DNA of 27,433 nt, from positions 1 through 27,433 of IMG/VR virus record IMGVR_UViG_3300045978_000135; one strand, written 5' to 3'. The notes below the pieces were generated by a model, which was not told where the DNA came from, made no database searches, and saw nothing but the letters and a program-made list of their open reading frames with translations. The stretch comes from a virus. The position numbers and the translations under genes were made by a program. Below are positions 15,587 through 22,350 of the stretch, one piece after another (positions within the stretch are counted from its first letter, which is position 1; each line of letters begins with the position of its first letter).

Positions 15587-16320
15587 GCTTCCTTCTCGAA
15601 CTCGAGCTGCGGCACCGCATCGAGCGTAGCGCCGCTGGCGGTCTCGATCTCGATGCGCCGGCGCTGCTTCTTCCGCTCGATCTCGAGGATCGCGTCGATC
15701 TCGGCTTGGCGGTTGTCTTCGATCTTGTGCGTCACCTCGACGCGATGGATCGCCTGGTCGACGATGCCGAGCGACTGCAGCACCTTGACGACGTCGCGCT
15801 GCACGCCGAAGTAGCCCTTCCAGTCGCCGGCGGCCTTCAAGCCTTCCATCGCGCGCTCCGCGGCGATCTGCACATGCCCGGCGATCGTGGACAGGCGAAT
15901 CTGCGTCACCTGCGCGCCGATGCGATCCGCATACTGGTCGCGCACTTCGCGCACCCTCACGGAGGAGATGCCGAGCTCGCGGCTGATGATCTCCGGCCGG
16001 AAGCCTTCGTCGCAGAGCGTGACGATCATCGCGATCTGCTGCGGCTCGAGGAGCTGCGCGAACCACGCGGCGCGCTCCGGAGCGAGCACCTGCTGCAGCT
16101 CGGCCCACATCCTCTTGCCGAGGTCGCCGAGCGTCAGCGTCGTCGTGATGCCGTCGTCCGCGTCGGGCGGCGTCGACATCGCACCGGAGTCGTGGACGAG
16201 GTCCACCAGCTGCGCCAGCGTGAGGCCTGCCGCTTCCGCGGCGGCTTCGAGCTTCTGCCTTGCGGCAGGGTCGACGAGCGCAGAGGCGGCCGTCGCTGCT
16301 TGATCGCGACGGCGCCCCAT
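15583..16320 (-). CDS. HTH protein, possible terminase small subunit
   Basis: 245 aa. Residues about 105-130 form a helix-turn-helix (GFRPEIISRELGISSVRVREV), and the centre is helical with AERAMEGLKAAGDWKGYFGVQRDVVKVLQSLGIVDQAI. The C-terminus is a charged coiled-coil-like stretch with IEDNRQAEIDAILEIERKK. An HTH, a helical oligomerisation-like core and an upstream position in the packaging block suit a small terminase subunit that recognises the genome. No family motif is decisive, so this is inference. ATG 16320 follows the preceding stop by one base. Confidence 0.55.
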   Translation of the reverse strand: MGRRRDQAATAASALVDPAARQKLEAAAEAAGLTLAQLVDLVHDSGAMSTPPDADDGITTTLTLGDLGKRMWAELQQVLAPERAAWFAQLLEPQQIAMIVTLCDEGFRPEIISRELGISSVRVREVRDQYADRIGAQVTQIRLSTIAGHVQIAAERAMEGLKAAGDWKGYFGVQRDVVKVLQSLGIVDQAIHRVEVTHKIEDNRQAEIDAILEIERKKQRRRIEIETASGATLDAVPQLEFEKEA

Positions 16321-16321
16321 G

Positions 16322-16522
16322 TCACTTCTCGACGACGTTCACCTGCACCTGCTCGATCGTGCCGCGACAGTCGTGGTTGATGCCCTTCGGCATCACCTGT
16401 CGCAGCGTCGAACGTCGCGCCGGCCTGATGCCGAACGCGACGTGATGGATCTCGCGCAGCTCGCGCACGCGCATGCAGGTTTCGACTTCGATCGTGAGAA
16501 CGACTTTGCGCATCCGAGGCAT
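16322..16522 (-). CDS. Unknown 66-aa basic protein
   Basis: Begins MPRMRKVVLTIEVETCMRV and ends VQVNVVEK. ATG 16522 is chosen because AGGAG lies six bases upstream; a GTG at 16543 would extend it by 7 residues but includes that ribosome site. It alternates beta-like strands with basic stretches (RPARRSTLRQ), so a small beta-rich fold is likely. No family recognised. It follows the Acb2-like gene after 30 non-coding bases. Confidence 0.6.
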   Translation of the reverse strand: MPRMRKVVLTIEVETCMRVRELREIHHVAFGIRPARRSTLRQVMPKGINHDCRGTIEQVQVNVVEK

Positions 16523-16552
16523 CGTTGGCTCCTGAGTCGGCACAGTGGCCGA

Positions 16553-16837
16553 CTACTCGTCGGTCGTGGAATCGCAGGCGATCGACTGGTTCGCCCACAT
16601 CCGCGCCTCCTCGAGCGCGGTGAGCGCGCACGAGAGACCGCGGCCAGGCGAGCAAACGTCTCGGAGTTCCTTCGCCAGCGCAAGGGTCAGCTCGGTCACC
16701 TTCGCATGGCGTGCGACGCGCTGTGGCGTCTTCGGCGGGTGGTAGCTGAAGCGGTTCTCGAGTTCCGCGTCCGTCGGCTTCGCCGGAGGAGCAGGCCGCT
16801 TCGGCCAGTCCTCCGGGTTCTCGGTTCCGTTGCCCAC
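16553..16837 (-). CDS. Acb2-like anti-CBASS protein (DUF7681-like)
   Basis: 94 aa from GTG 16837, seven bases after the preceding stop; an open stretch before it is a shadow. Residues 28-36 read NRFSYHPPK and residues 71-87 read ALTALEEARMWANQSIA. This pair is the hallmark of the Acb2 (T4 Vs.4/DUF7681) family: a short hairpin start with F-x-Y-H-x-P and a closing L-E-E-A-x-M-W-A-N-x-x-I-A helix, about 90 aa. Acb2 sponges cyclic di- and trinucleotides made by CBASS, and related hairpin proteins act on Thoeris signals. Here the central segment reads CSPGRGLSCALT. Binding ability is not shown. It lies two genes into the late block. Confidence 0.82.
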   Translation of the reverse strand: MGNGTENPEDWPKRPAPPAKPTDAELENRFSYHPPKTPQRVARHAKVTELTLALAKELRDVCSPGRGLSCALTALEEARMWANQSIACDSTTDE

Positions 16838-16844
16838 GGCCCGC

Positions 16845-17261
16845 TCAGTTCGTCGAGGGGGCCGCGGTGCCGGCAACCGGCGTCGCGCCGTCGACGGGTC
16901 CGGCGACCTGTTGGCGCGGCTTGCTCTCGATCGAGATCCGCGGCTTCGTCTCGACGACGATGCGCACCATCTCGACGCCGCGCCAGATCATGAGGGTCTT
17001 GCCGGCGAGCTTCTCGCCGTTGGCGCGGAGCGCCTTCTTCGCTGCGATCGCCGTGTCGTAGCCGGTGAAGTCCGGCAGCGGCACGAGAGCCCCTTGCGGA
17101 AGGGTCTTGTGGCCGGCGCCGATCACCTCGTAGACGCGGAAGTCGCCGCCACCGTCGTCGAACAGCTTGAAGCGACGCGGCTTCGCGCGCTTCTTCTTGC
17201 CTTCGCCAACGGGGGCATCGGTGGGGGTCACGGGAGCGGGGGGAGATTGGGTCGCGTTCAT
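16845..17261 (-). CDS. Unknown 138-aa protein with basic N-terminus
   Basis: ATG 17261 overlaps the previous TGA (ATGA). The first 30 residues are disordered and then Lys/Arg-rich (GKKKRAKPRRFKLF). A compact core follows (about 28-120): GDFRVYEVIGAGHKTLPQGALVPLPDF, TAIAAKKALRANGEKLAGKTLMIWRG and MVRIVVETKPRIS, which reads as mixed alpha-beta. The C-terminus is disordered and Pro/Ala-rich. No family recognised; the basic N-terminus might bind nucleic acid. Confidence 0.65.
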   Translation of the reverse strand: MNATQSPPAPVTPTDAPVGEGKKKRAKPRRFKLFDDGGGDFRVYEVIGAGHKTLPQGALVPLPDFTGYDTAIAAKKALRANGEKLAGKTLMIWRGVEMVRIVVETKPRISIESKPRQQVAGPVDGATPVAGTAAPSTN

Positions 17262-17803
17262 GGTTCGTTGCTTGGAGCAGACCACAGTGGAGTCTTCAAG
17301 GGTGGCGGTTGTTCTTTTTCACGCGCCTTCGACTCCTCGAGCGCCTGACGGGCCGCGCTTTCCTCCGAAGAAGCAGCTTCGTCGGCCGCGGTAGGCCTTC
17401 CGACCTTCGATCCGATCATCGGGTCCATGCCTCCCTGGTCGAGATACTCGTCGACGAGCGTCTTCGACGGGTTCTTGATGCCGAGGCGAAGGATGATCTG
17501 CTGCACGACCATCGCGCGCTGCTCCGGCGTCGCCTTGTGGCACGGTCTCGCGTGTCTGCGAACCGGGTCAGGCCTCATCGACATCGCCTGGACGATCAGA
17601 TCACGGTAGGCCTTCGCCTGGGAAGCTGGGTCGGCGATGTTCGAGATCGGGTAGGCCTCGTCCGAGACCTTCTTCACGAACATCAGCAGGTAGGTCACCA
17701 GTCTCGAGATCGAGTAGTGACACCCTTGCTTCGCCATTCGATGCTGGAACGCCGAGAGTTCAGCGAACGCATCACTGTTCATCGCGATGGTGTGTTGCGG
17801 CAT
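17258..17803 (-). CDS. Unknown 181-aa protein, first gene of leftward block
   Basis: ATG 17803 has AAGGGCGGC just upstream and no open gene before it, so it opens the leftward block. The product is helical: residues about 8-60 (SDAFAELSAFQHRM, ISRLVTYLLMFVKKV) and a second helical part about 90-125 (ATPEQRAMVVQQIILRLGIK, KTLVDEYLDQGGMD). The last 50 residues are Glu/Ala/Pro-rich. It lacks a recognised family. The first position suggests a regulatory or small structural role, which is speculation. Confidence 0.65.
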   Translation of the reverse strand: MPQHTIAMNSDAFAELSAFQHRMAKQGCHYSISRLVTYLLMFVKKVSDEAYPISNIADPASQAKAYRDLIVQAMSMRPDPVRRHARPCHKATPEQRAMVVQQIILRLGIKNPSKTLVDEYLDQGGMDPMIGSKVGRPTAADEAASSEESAARQALEESKAREKEQPPPLKTPLWSAPSNEP

Positions 17804-17969
17804 GCCGCCCTTCTACCACGCCAGGAGTAAGTATGCAATGAGCCACCCCCTGGCCGGAAACGGATCGTGTAACACTCTCGAAGGGGACCTCTCTCACACG
17901 GTCATAACCCCTTTATTCTCAACGAGAGCGCGTCGATTTCTGACGTAAGTCTTATCTCCCACGAGAGTT

Positions 17970-17998
17970 ATGACACATGGGCGTATTTCCCATACTAT
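17970..17998 (+). promoter_or_regulatory. Sigma70-like promoter for the rightward block
   Basis: A -35-like ATGACA (17970-17975; 5 of 6 to consensus) is separated by exactly 17 bases from a -10-like TACTAT (17993-17998; 4 of 6). Start of transcription would be near 18005, giving a long leader before the first gene at 18667. No experimental support. Confidence 0.5.
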
Positions 17999-18014
17999 AG
18001 AGAGTATACTCTCT
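17999..18014. promoter_or_regulatory. 16-bp perfect palindrome at expected start site, possible operator
   Basis: AGAGAGTATACTCTCT is its own reverse complement over 16 bases. It begins right after the -10 of the promoter above, so a bound dimeric protein would sit on the start site. The overlapping TATACT also resembles a -10 on either strand, so it could alternatively be part of a divergent promoter. Confidence 0.45.
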
Positions 18015-18143
18015 CTCCTCTCTCTCTCTTCAACTAGATGGAGTGTGGTGTCTGGTGGTGTATTGTATAGCATAGGAGACAGAAAAGAGACGGGCTGTTA
18101 GGTGAAGGTTGGTGGAATGTTAGGAGCATGTCAGGTGGAAGCG

Positions 18144-18311
18144 GCTCGAGGGCTGATCCTGTCCGGTTGGGCTGCCATCCTGCCAGTGCAGTATCCTGCA
18201 TGGGGAGAAACGGGGGAGAGCGTAGTGGAATCTGCCACCTAAGAGGGTGGGGGCTATGCACTAATGAGCTCGCGAGGTGGGCCCCGGACCGATCGGACCT
18301 CGCCCTCGAGC
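18144..18311. repeat. Hairpin-rich segment enclosed by a 10-bp inverted repeat
   Basis: GCTCGAGGGC (18144-18153) pairs perfectly with GCCCTCGAGC (18302-18311). Inside are smaller hairpins: TGCAG-TATC-CTGCA (about 18187-18200) and TAGTGG paired with CCACCTA with one bulge (about 18224-18242). Such nesting could be a folded leader RNA or a DNA site. No known RNA family was recognised. Confidence 0.35.
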
Positions 18312-18360
18312 GGTTCGGCCGGCGGGAAGTCGAGGCACCTGGTCGAGGCATTGCGCCCTA

Positions 18361-18413
18361 CTCGCACATGCAGTTTACTGCAGTTAGCCTCCCGTTAGCC
18401 TCGCACGCTGCAG
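18361..18413. repeat. Short interleaved direct repeats
   Basis: GTTAGCCTC occurs at 18383-18391 and 18394-18402 (11-base period). It is flanked by CTCGCAC-A-TGCAG (18361-18373) and CTCGCAC-GC-TGCAG (18401-18414). The hairpin CATGCAGTTTACTGCAG also lies here. Possible protein-binding iterons; low certainty. Confidence 0.35.
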
Positions 18414-18666
18414 CGTATCGCTCCCGAACGCTCGACCTTCCCCTCATCGCTCCCGTCTTCCCGCGAAGCGCCGCCAGGTTGCAACTAGCACGGGCTCGAG
18501 GATGTCGTGCGCGCCTTCCTTCGTGCGAGCGCGCTTGCGTTCCGTTCTCCTGTGCGCCGGCGCCTTGCGAGCGCGCTCGACCTCGCTACTTGACTTGCTC
18601 GACCTTCGTGCTAGCCTTCCCGACCTTCCCTCTTTGCAGCCTAGTCCGCTGCCGGAGCTACTGACA

Positions 18667-19206
18667 GTGAACGCACAAGCCTCTTTCCTGTGGCTCGCCG
18701 AGCTAGCGAAGACGCTACAGGCATCGCTCGACCTACCGTGTTCGGTCGAGCCCCGACCGTTGCACGTCTGTATCACTGTCGACGCGGAGACGTGGCTAGC
18801 CATCGGTGACGCCAACGGGCCGATCGGTTTCGACATCACGACAGCTGCAGGCGAGGCAGGCGCCTTTCACGAGAGCGAGCGATACATCGGTGACGATGTC
18901 GCCACGGTCGCGCGCGAGCTACTGCCGCTCCTGAAGCTAACGATTGCTCGCACGCCGCGCGCTTGCCTTGCAGCTGCAGGCTTCACTGTCGCCGAGGTCG
19001 AGAGCATCACGCTCGCCGAGGAATGGGAAGACGCTTACATCTCGGCAACGCACAGGCTGCAAGGTCGAGACTTCGGCGGTCCGCTGACCGCGAATGCGTT
19101 CGCTTGGCGCATCGTTCGCGAGGCAATCGCGCACGTCGCGATGAGCATGGCCGATGACGCTTCCGGTTGCTATCTCGGCGCCGTTCGCGAGGTGTGCCGT
19201 GAGTGA
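18667..19206 (+). CDS. Unknown 179-aa protein, first rightward gene
   Basis: GTG 18667 has GGAG nine bases upstream; the open frame before it is Arg/Leu-rich and not convincing, so the shorter form is chosen. The product reads VNAQASFLWLAELAKTLQASL, then VCITVDAETWLAIGD, ERYIGDDVATVARELLPLL and FAWRIVREAIAHVAM. It looks like a soluble mixed alpha-beta protein. No family recognised. It opens the rightward block and overlaps the next gene by 8 bases. Confidence 0.6.
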   Translation: MNAQASFLWLAELAKTLQASLDLPCSVEPRPLHVCITVDAETWLAIGDANGPIGFDITTAAGEAGAFHESERYIGDDVATVARELLPLLKLTIARTPRACLAAAGFTVAEVESITLAEEWEDAYISATHRLQGRDFGGPLTANAFAWRIVREAIAHVAMSMADDASGCYLGAVREVCRE

Positions 19207-20011
19207 CATCCTCTGTCGCGTCTGTTCGGAACCGTGGGACGCTTACGGCGTGCATCACGGCGATATGATGGCGTGGGAAGCCAAGCTATTCAAAGCCGGT
19301 GCCGGTTGCCCGAGCTGCAAGGGAATCCCTCCGGAAGGGGAAGCCGACGCGGACGCGGAGGATCGGTCGCTCAAGTCGGCGGAGAGCATGGCCGATGCAT
19401 GGGACGATCCCGACAGCTTCCCGCACGTTCTCGACACGTTCGCTTCAGCTTGCGGCGCTCGAATGCCGAAGCGCGCGCCGTGGGTCGAGCCAGCGCGCGA
19501 GGTCGTTTGGACGTGCGAGGGATGCAAGGCGCAAGCTGTGCGACCCCTGCAGTATTCACTGAGCGAGCCTAACCGTGGGTCGAGCGCATGGCTCGAATGG
19601 GCGAACGGCGAGCGAGTGCACTACTCGCACGGCATCGCGTTCGCGCGCGGTGACTCGCTCGACAGCGAGCTAGTGCATGATCCCGACGCGAACCACGGGC
19701 GCGGCGGCACAGTGCGCGCGACCGTTGCACACGACAAGGATGACGCTTTCACGATTGCCGGCAAGCTGTATTGCAACCGGTGCGCGGGAATCTGTGACGG
19801 TGACGATTGCTCGACCCCCGTGTTCCTTCGTTCGGATCTCGATCCCGGCGACCCTTACGCTCCCGGTGCATCGTTCGCGAGCGAGGGGAACGTCGGACAC
19901 TACGGCGATACGCTGTGCGTCGAATGCATGGAAAAGGACACTGCCGATCCCCGTTGCCGCTACTGCGGGCAACCGGACGAAAGCGGCGAGTGCGGGTGCA
20001 CCGATGAGTAA
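19199..20011 (+). CDS. Cys-rich protein with several zinc-binding pairs
   Basis: 270 aa from GTG 19199, with GAGGTG upstream and an 8-base overlap with the previous gene. Cysteine pairs appear in order at LCRVC, CPSCKG, CEGCKA, CNRC, CVEC and CRYCGQ...CGC, so there are probably two or three zinc ribbons. The middle (about 90-190) has YSLSEPNRGSSAWLEW and ELVHDPDANHGRGG. Such proteins often bind nucleic acid. No family is recognised, so the function is open. Confidence 0.68.
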   Translation: MSDILCRVCSEPWDAYGVHHGDMMAWEAKLFKAGAGCPSCKGIPPEGEADADAEDRSLKSAESMADAWDDPDSFPHVLDTFASACGARMPKRAPWVEPAREVVWTCEGCKAQAVRPLQYSLSEPNRGSSAWLEWANGERVHYSHGIAFARGDSLDSELVHDPDANHGRGGTVRATVAHDKDDAFTIAGKLYCNRCAGICDGDDCSTPVFLRSDLDPGDPYAPGASFASEGNVGHYGDTLCVECMEKDTADPRCRYCGQPDESGECGCTDE

Positions 20012-20330
20012 GCTCGAATGGCGGAAGGTCGAGGGCGAGCCCGATGCTGTGATGGCGTTCGGCGAGCGTTCCCGCAGCTACGTCATCACGACGCGACACT
20101 TCGGAACCTGCAGGCGGAAGCGCCGCTATCGTGGCTTCGCGTTGCGATTGCCGATCGGGACCGAGATGCACGCTCGCACGCTTGGCGAGGCGAAAGCCTA
20201 CGCTCAGGGAACAGAGGCGACGCATTGCGAGCGTGACGTTCGCGCCGCGCACGAGCTGCCGGCCGCTTGTCCGAGGTGCGGCGAGTCCCTGCACTGCAGA
20301 GGATGCGCGAACGAAGAGGTGCGGCGATGA
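20004..20330 (+). CDS. Unknown 108-aa protein with C-terminal Cys pairs
   Basis: ATG 20004 overlaps the TAA of the previous gene. It begins MSKLEWRKVEGEPDAVMAF and has a basic segment GTCRRKRRYRGFALRLP (about 37-53). The end is ACPRCGESLHCRGC, a tight CxxC-x5-CxxC knuckle that could bind one zinc. No family recognised. It may pair with the neighbouring Cys-rich proteins. Confidence 0.65.
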   Translation: MSKLEWRKVEGEPDAVMAFGERSRSYVITTRHFGTCRRKRRYRGFALRLPIGTEMHARTLGEAKAYAQGTEATHCERDVRAAHELPAACPRCGESLHCRGCANEEVRR

Positions 20331-20623
20331 GCGACGGAACGGGCTACGTGCACTGCGCGCATCTGTATTGCTTCGCGATCCTCATCGGCAAGCCCGGTGA
20401 TCTGTGCGAAGACTGCCGAGCTGAAGACGAAGACGGCGACGCTCGCGAGTGTGCCGGTTGCGACAATGACTCCGTCGTGACGTGCGAGCGTTGCGACGCA
20501 CTGTTCACGAGCAAGAACGGCCCTTACCTCGAATGCGATTGTGGGCGCAAGCTGCCGCCCAATGCTCCGCCTCCACAGCGGCGAGGCGACGACGAAGCTG
20601 CACACTTCAGGTGCGAGGGATGA
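20327..20623 (+). CDS. Cys-rich 98-aa zinc-binding protein
   Basis: ATG 20327 overlaps the previous TGA (ATGA); the longer open frame is a shadow. Cys groups occur as HCAHLYC, LCEDCRAED, CAGCDNDSVVTCERC and LECDCGRK, giving at least two likely zinc sites; GKPGDLCEDC resembles a recurrent phage/bacterial ribbon start. It is otherwise acidic. Function unknown. Confidence 0.65.
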   Translation: MSDGTGYVHCAHLYCFAILIGKPGDLCEDCRAEDEDGDARECAGCDNDSVVTCERCDALFTSKNGPYLECDCGRKLPPNAPPPQRRGDDEAAHFRCEG

Positions 20624-20823
20624 CGACACTTCGCGAGCTAGCTAACCAGGCCGTCGACGCGAGCGACGTGCGAGCTGCCGCCAGGCTCGTCGACGCGATG
20701 CGAGCGCGAGGCTTCACCTACGCTTGCGTCCTTGCGTTCGTGCAACGCTCGAGGCCGAACGTGACGCCGGCCGAATGGGATGCACTGCTTTACCAAGCTG
20801 ACGAGGCAGAGGTGCAAGAATGA
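20620..20823 (+). CDS. Unknown 67-aa helical protein
   Basis: ATG 20620 overlaps the previous TGA (ATGA). It begins MTTLRELANQAVDASD and contains RLVDAMRARGFTYACVLAFVQ and TPAEWDALLYQADEAEVQE, so it is a small all-helical protein. No family recognised. It is the last gene of the first rightward run, ending five bases before the tRNA-like element. Confidence 0.65.
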   Translation: MTTLRELANQAVDASDVRAAARLVDAMRARGFTYACVLAFVQRSRPNVTPAEWDALLYQADEAEVQE

Positions 20824-20827
20824 ACAC

Positions 20828-20898
20828 GGGCCGTCCTGACGGGAGCTGCGCGAGCGTAGAATCATGCGGCGGTGGTTTGATTCCCCCACGGTCCACCA
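20828..20898 (+). tRNA. tRNA-like or degenerate tRNA element
   Basis: The ends behave like a tRNA: GGGCCGT (20828-20834) pairs with ACGGTCC (20888-20894) over seven positions with one G-U, followed by A and CCA (20895-20898). A T-arm-like GGTGG-TTTGATT-CCCCC (20871-20887) has one mismatch and U in place of the near-invariant C in the loop. The interior is only 36 bases. GCGT/ATGC (20854-20857, 20864-20867) gives an anticodon-like arm with a 6-base loop, and no proper D-arm forms. I cannot read a normal anticodon, so it may be a decayed tRNA or a tRNA mimic. Confidence 0.42.
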
Positions 20899-20904
20899 TG
20901 CACA

Positions 20905-20992
20905 CCGCCGGAGGTCGTCGCGCGACGCGACGTAAAGGGATGACTCTCCTTCTTCCCCTTTTCCCGATCCCTTCCCTCCGGCATTTTCTCTA
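20905..20992 (+). terminator. Branched terminator-like element
   Basis: An outer GC stem GCCGGAGG (20907-20914) with CCTCCGGC (20975-20982) is followed by ATTTTCTCT. Inside lie GTC-GCGC-GAC (20917-20926) and AAAGGG/CCCTTT (20934-20939, 20956-20961), so it can fold as a three-way junction. The T-run is weak, so efficiency as a terminator is uncertain. It closes the first rightward run. Confidence 0.45.
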
Positions 20993-21033
20993 CTCCTGAC
21001 GCGAGACTAGTTACCTCGCAAGGCTACTGACCC

Positions 21034-21465
21034 ATGAAGACCGAACAGAAAACAGACGCCGAGAAGGCGAACGCTGTGCGCACCTATGCTGCACAGTGCA
21101 ACGGTTCCGAAGACTTCCACCGTCACGCGCTCGCGAGGCGACTGGTCTACACGAACGGCGTGCGCTACGTTGCGGAGACGTGCGGCGCGTGGTGGCTCGT
21201 CGACGCGATCGCGAGCTACATCGCGACGACGAAGCGCGTGCAGGCGGAAGACTTCCAAGTGTGGACGCTGAAGCATCACGACGTGTGCGGGAAGACGCTC
21301 CTGCTTTGCACGAACGGCAACGACGATTCCCCCGTGATCGCGAGCCAGGACATCGGCTATACCGACTTCCCGCGCGAGCTGATGCCGTTCCGATTCTTCT
21401 GCGAGCGTGGCGAGCTGGAACCCGGCACCGCTGGCTTCGTTCTCATGCTGCCGGAGGAACGCTAG
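21034..21465 (+). CDS. DUF6876-like protein
   Basis: 143 aa. Segments FHRHALARRLVYTNGVRYVAE, CGAWWLVDAIASYIATT, FQVWTLKHHDV and SQDIGYTDFPRELMPF match the pattern I know for DUF6876 proteins of phages and plasmids: a His/Leu start, a WWLxDxIAS helix, an FQxWxL strand and an IxYTDFP element. Their biochemical role is unknown. The ATG follows about 40 bases after the branched terminator-like element. The gene opens run 2. Confidence 0.7.
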   Translation: MKTEQKTDAEKANAVRTYAAQCNGSEDFHRHALARRLVYTNGVRYVAETCGAWWLVDAIASYIATTKRVQAEDFQVWTLKHHDVCGKTLLLCTNGNDDSPVIASQDIGYTDFPRELMPFRFFCERGELEPGTAGFVLMLPEER

Positions 21466-21467
21466 CC

Positions 21468-22244
21468 GTGGCGCATCCTCACATCCTCGACGTGCGTCTA
21501 GTGCCGCCAGGCATCCCGCACGCTTGCCGAACGTGCGCCGATCAGAAGCGAGCCAGCGGCCGACTGCAGCTGACCGAGCTGGCGCTCGCCTATCGGAGGG
21601 GAGCGTTGCGATTGCACGCCACCGATCCGGAGCACTTCGCATGCGTCAAGGTCGACACTAGCGACGAAGAGGTCGCGAACATGGCTGCGATGCTGAACGC
21701 GGCGAAGCACGATCCGACGTCGGCAGCTGTGATGATCCCGAAACCGGTCTACAAGGCGCTTCGCAAGAGCAAGGCGCCCTTCTGCCTCGAGCGCGTCGGT
21801 GAAGCGTGGTTCCTTAAGGAATACGGTGGCGCGCTGCATCCGGTGCGAGTAGAGGCAGTGCCTCGCCAGGTCGAGTTCCTCGAGCGCATCCTCGACGAAG
21901 AGAAGGATCGCGCAGAGCTCGGAGCGATCAGGTTCAAGCCAACGCACGCGCTCGAGTGCCTGGCTGCGCTGCATCCGGACCTCGACGTCGATGGAATGCC
22001 GGCGCTCGAGGTGCCGCTCGACGAGCGGAAACCGATCATCGTTCGCAAGGACGATAACGTCGCCGTGTTCATGCCGATCAGGTGCGACGAAGAGCGACCG
22101 ATCGACAAGGCGATCGCGCTGTGCAAGGAATCAGTCGTCAGCGGCAACGCTGCAAGCGGGCTCGCTGCAGAGGTGTTGCGCTTGCTCAAGGTGCCGCTGC
22201 CGGCATCTGTGGAATCGGAGAACGTCGCGCCGACCGGTCAGTAG
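21468..22244 (+). CDS. Unknown 258-aa protein
   Basis: GTG 21468 lies two bases after the preceding stop, with GGAGG ten bases upstream; the open frame before it is a shadow of the DUF6876-like gene. It has HACRTCADQK near residue 20, then DPTSAAVMIPKPVYKALRKSK, FCLERVGEAWFLKEYGG, VEFLERILDEEKDRAEL and DNVAVFMPIRC. It looks soluble and mixed alpha-beta. No family recognised. It ends run 2, 15 bases before a strong terminator. Confidence 0.65.
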   Translation: MAHPHILDVRLVPPGIPHACRTCADQKRASGRLQLTELALAYRRGALRLHATDPEHFACVKVDTSDEEVANMAAMLNAAKHDPTSAAVMIPKPVYKALRKSKAPFCLERVGEAWFLKEYGGALHPVRVEAVPRQVEFLERILDEEKDRAELGAIRFKPTHALECLAALHPDLDVDGMPALEVPLDERKPIIVRKDDNVAVFMPIRCDEERPIDKAIALCKESVVSGNAASGLAAEVLRLLKVPLPASVESENVAPTGQ

Positions 22245-22259
22245 TGGCGCAGCGTTCCG

Positions 22260-22339
22260 TCGGCCCCGGTGTTCGTGGGGAGTGACTCTCCTCGCGAGCC
22301 ATGCACTAAACTGCATGGCGCCGGGGCCGATGTTTTTTC
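22260..22339 (+). terminator. Strong terminator folded as a three-way junction
   Basis: A perfect 10-bp GC stem (TCGGCCCCGG 22260-22269 with CCGGGGCCGA 22321-22330) is followed by TGTTTTTTC, a classic intrinsic terminator tail. Within it lie two further hairpins: GGGGAG-TGA-CTCTCC (22277-22291, one G-U) and an 8-bp GCCATGCA-CTAAAC-TGCATGGC (22298-22319). Most terminators are plain hairpins; this nested form could also be a structured RNA or processed 3' end. Confidence 0.75.
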
Positions 22340-22350
22340 TTCGGTCTCGC

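Larger units (their letters stand above)
17804..18666. promoter_or_regulatory. Divergent non-coding control region, about 860 bp
   Basis: Separates the leftward and rightward blocks. It holds no gene I trust: the open frames within it are Arg/Ser-rich or lack a usable ribosome site. Its first third is much richer in A and T than the rest of the window, with many GAGAG/CTCTC words, an 8-bp inverted repeat (GTCATAAC at 17901-17908 with GTTATGAC at 17967-17974) and a CT tract at about 18009-18030. It also contains hairpin-rich DNA at 18144-18311 and short direct repeats at 18361-18413. It may be the main control region; a replication origin is possible but not shown. Confidence 0.6.

Noticed and set aside
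18009-18030. CT-rich tract as a microsatellite of interest or CRISPR-like repeat
   Set aside because: Only a simple pyrimidine run; there are no spaced direct repeats, so no CRISPR array.
18590-18617. TTGACT-N16-TAGCCT as a promoter near the first rightward gene
   Set aside because: The -10 matches only three of six consensus bases with 16-base spacing; kept out for lack of support.
18034-18664. Open frames in the control region (105 codons minus, 178 codons plus)
   Set aside because: Ser/Pro/Arg-rich sequence, no homology signs, and ribosome sites absent or too close to the start (AGGAG one base before ATG at 18128).
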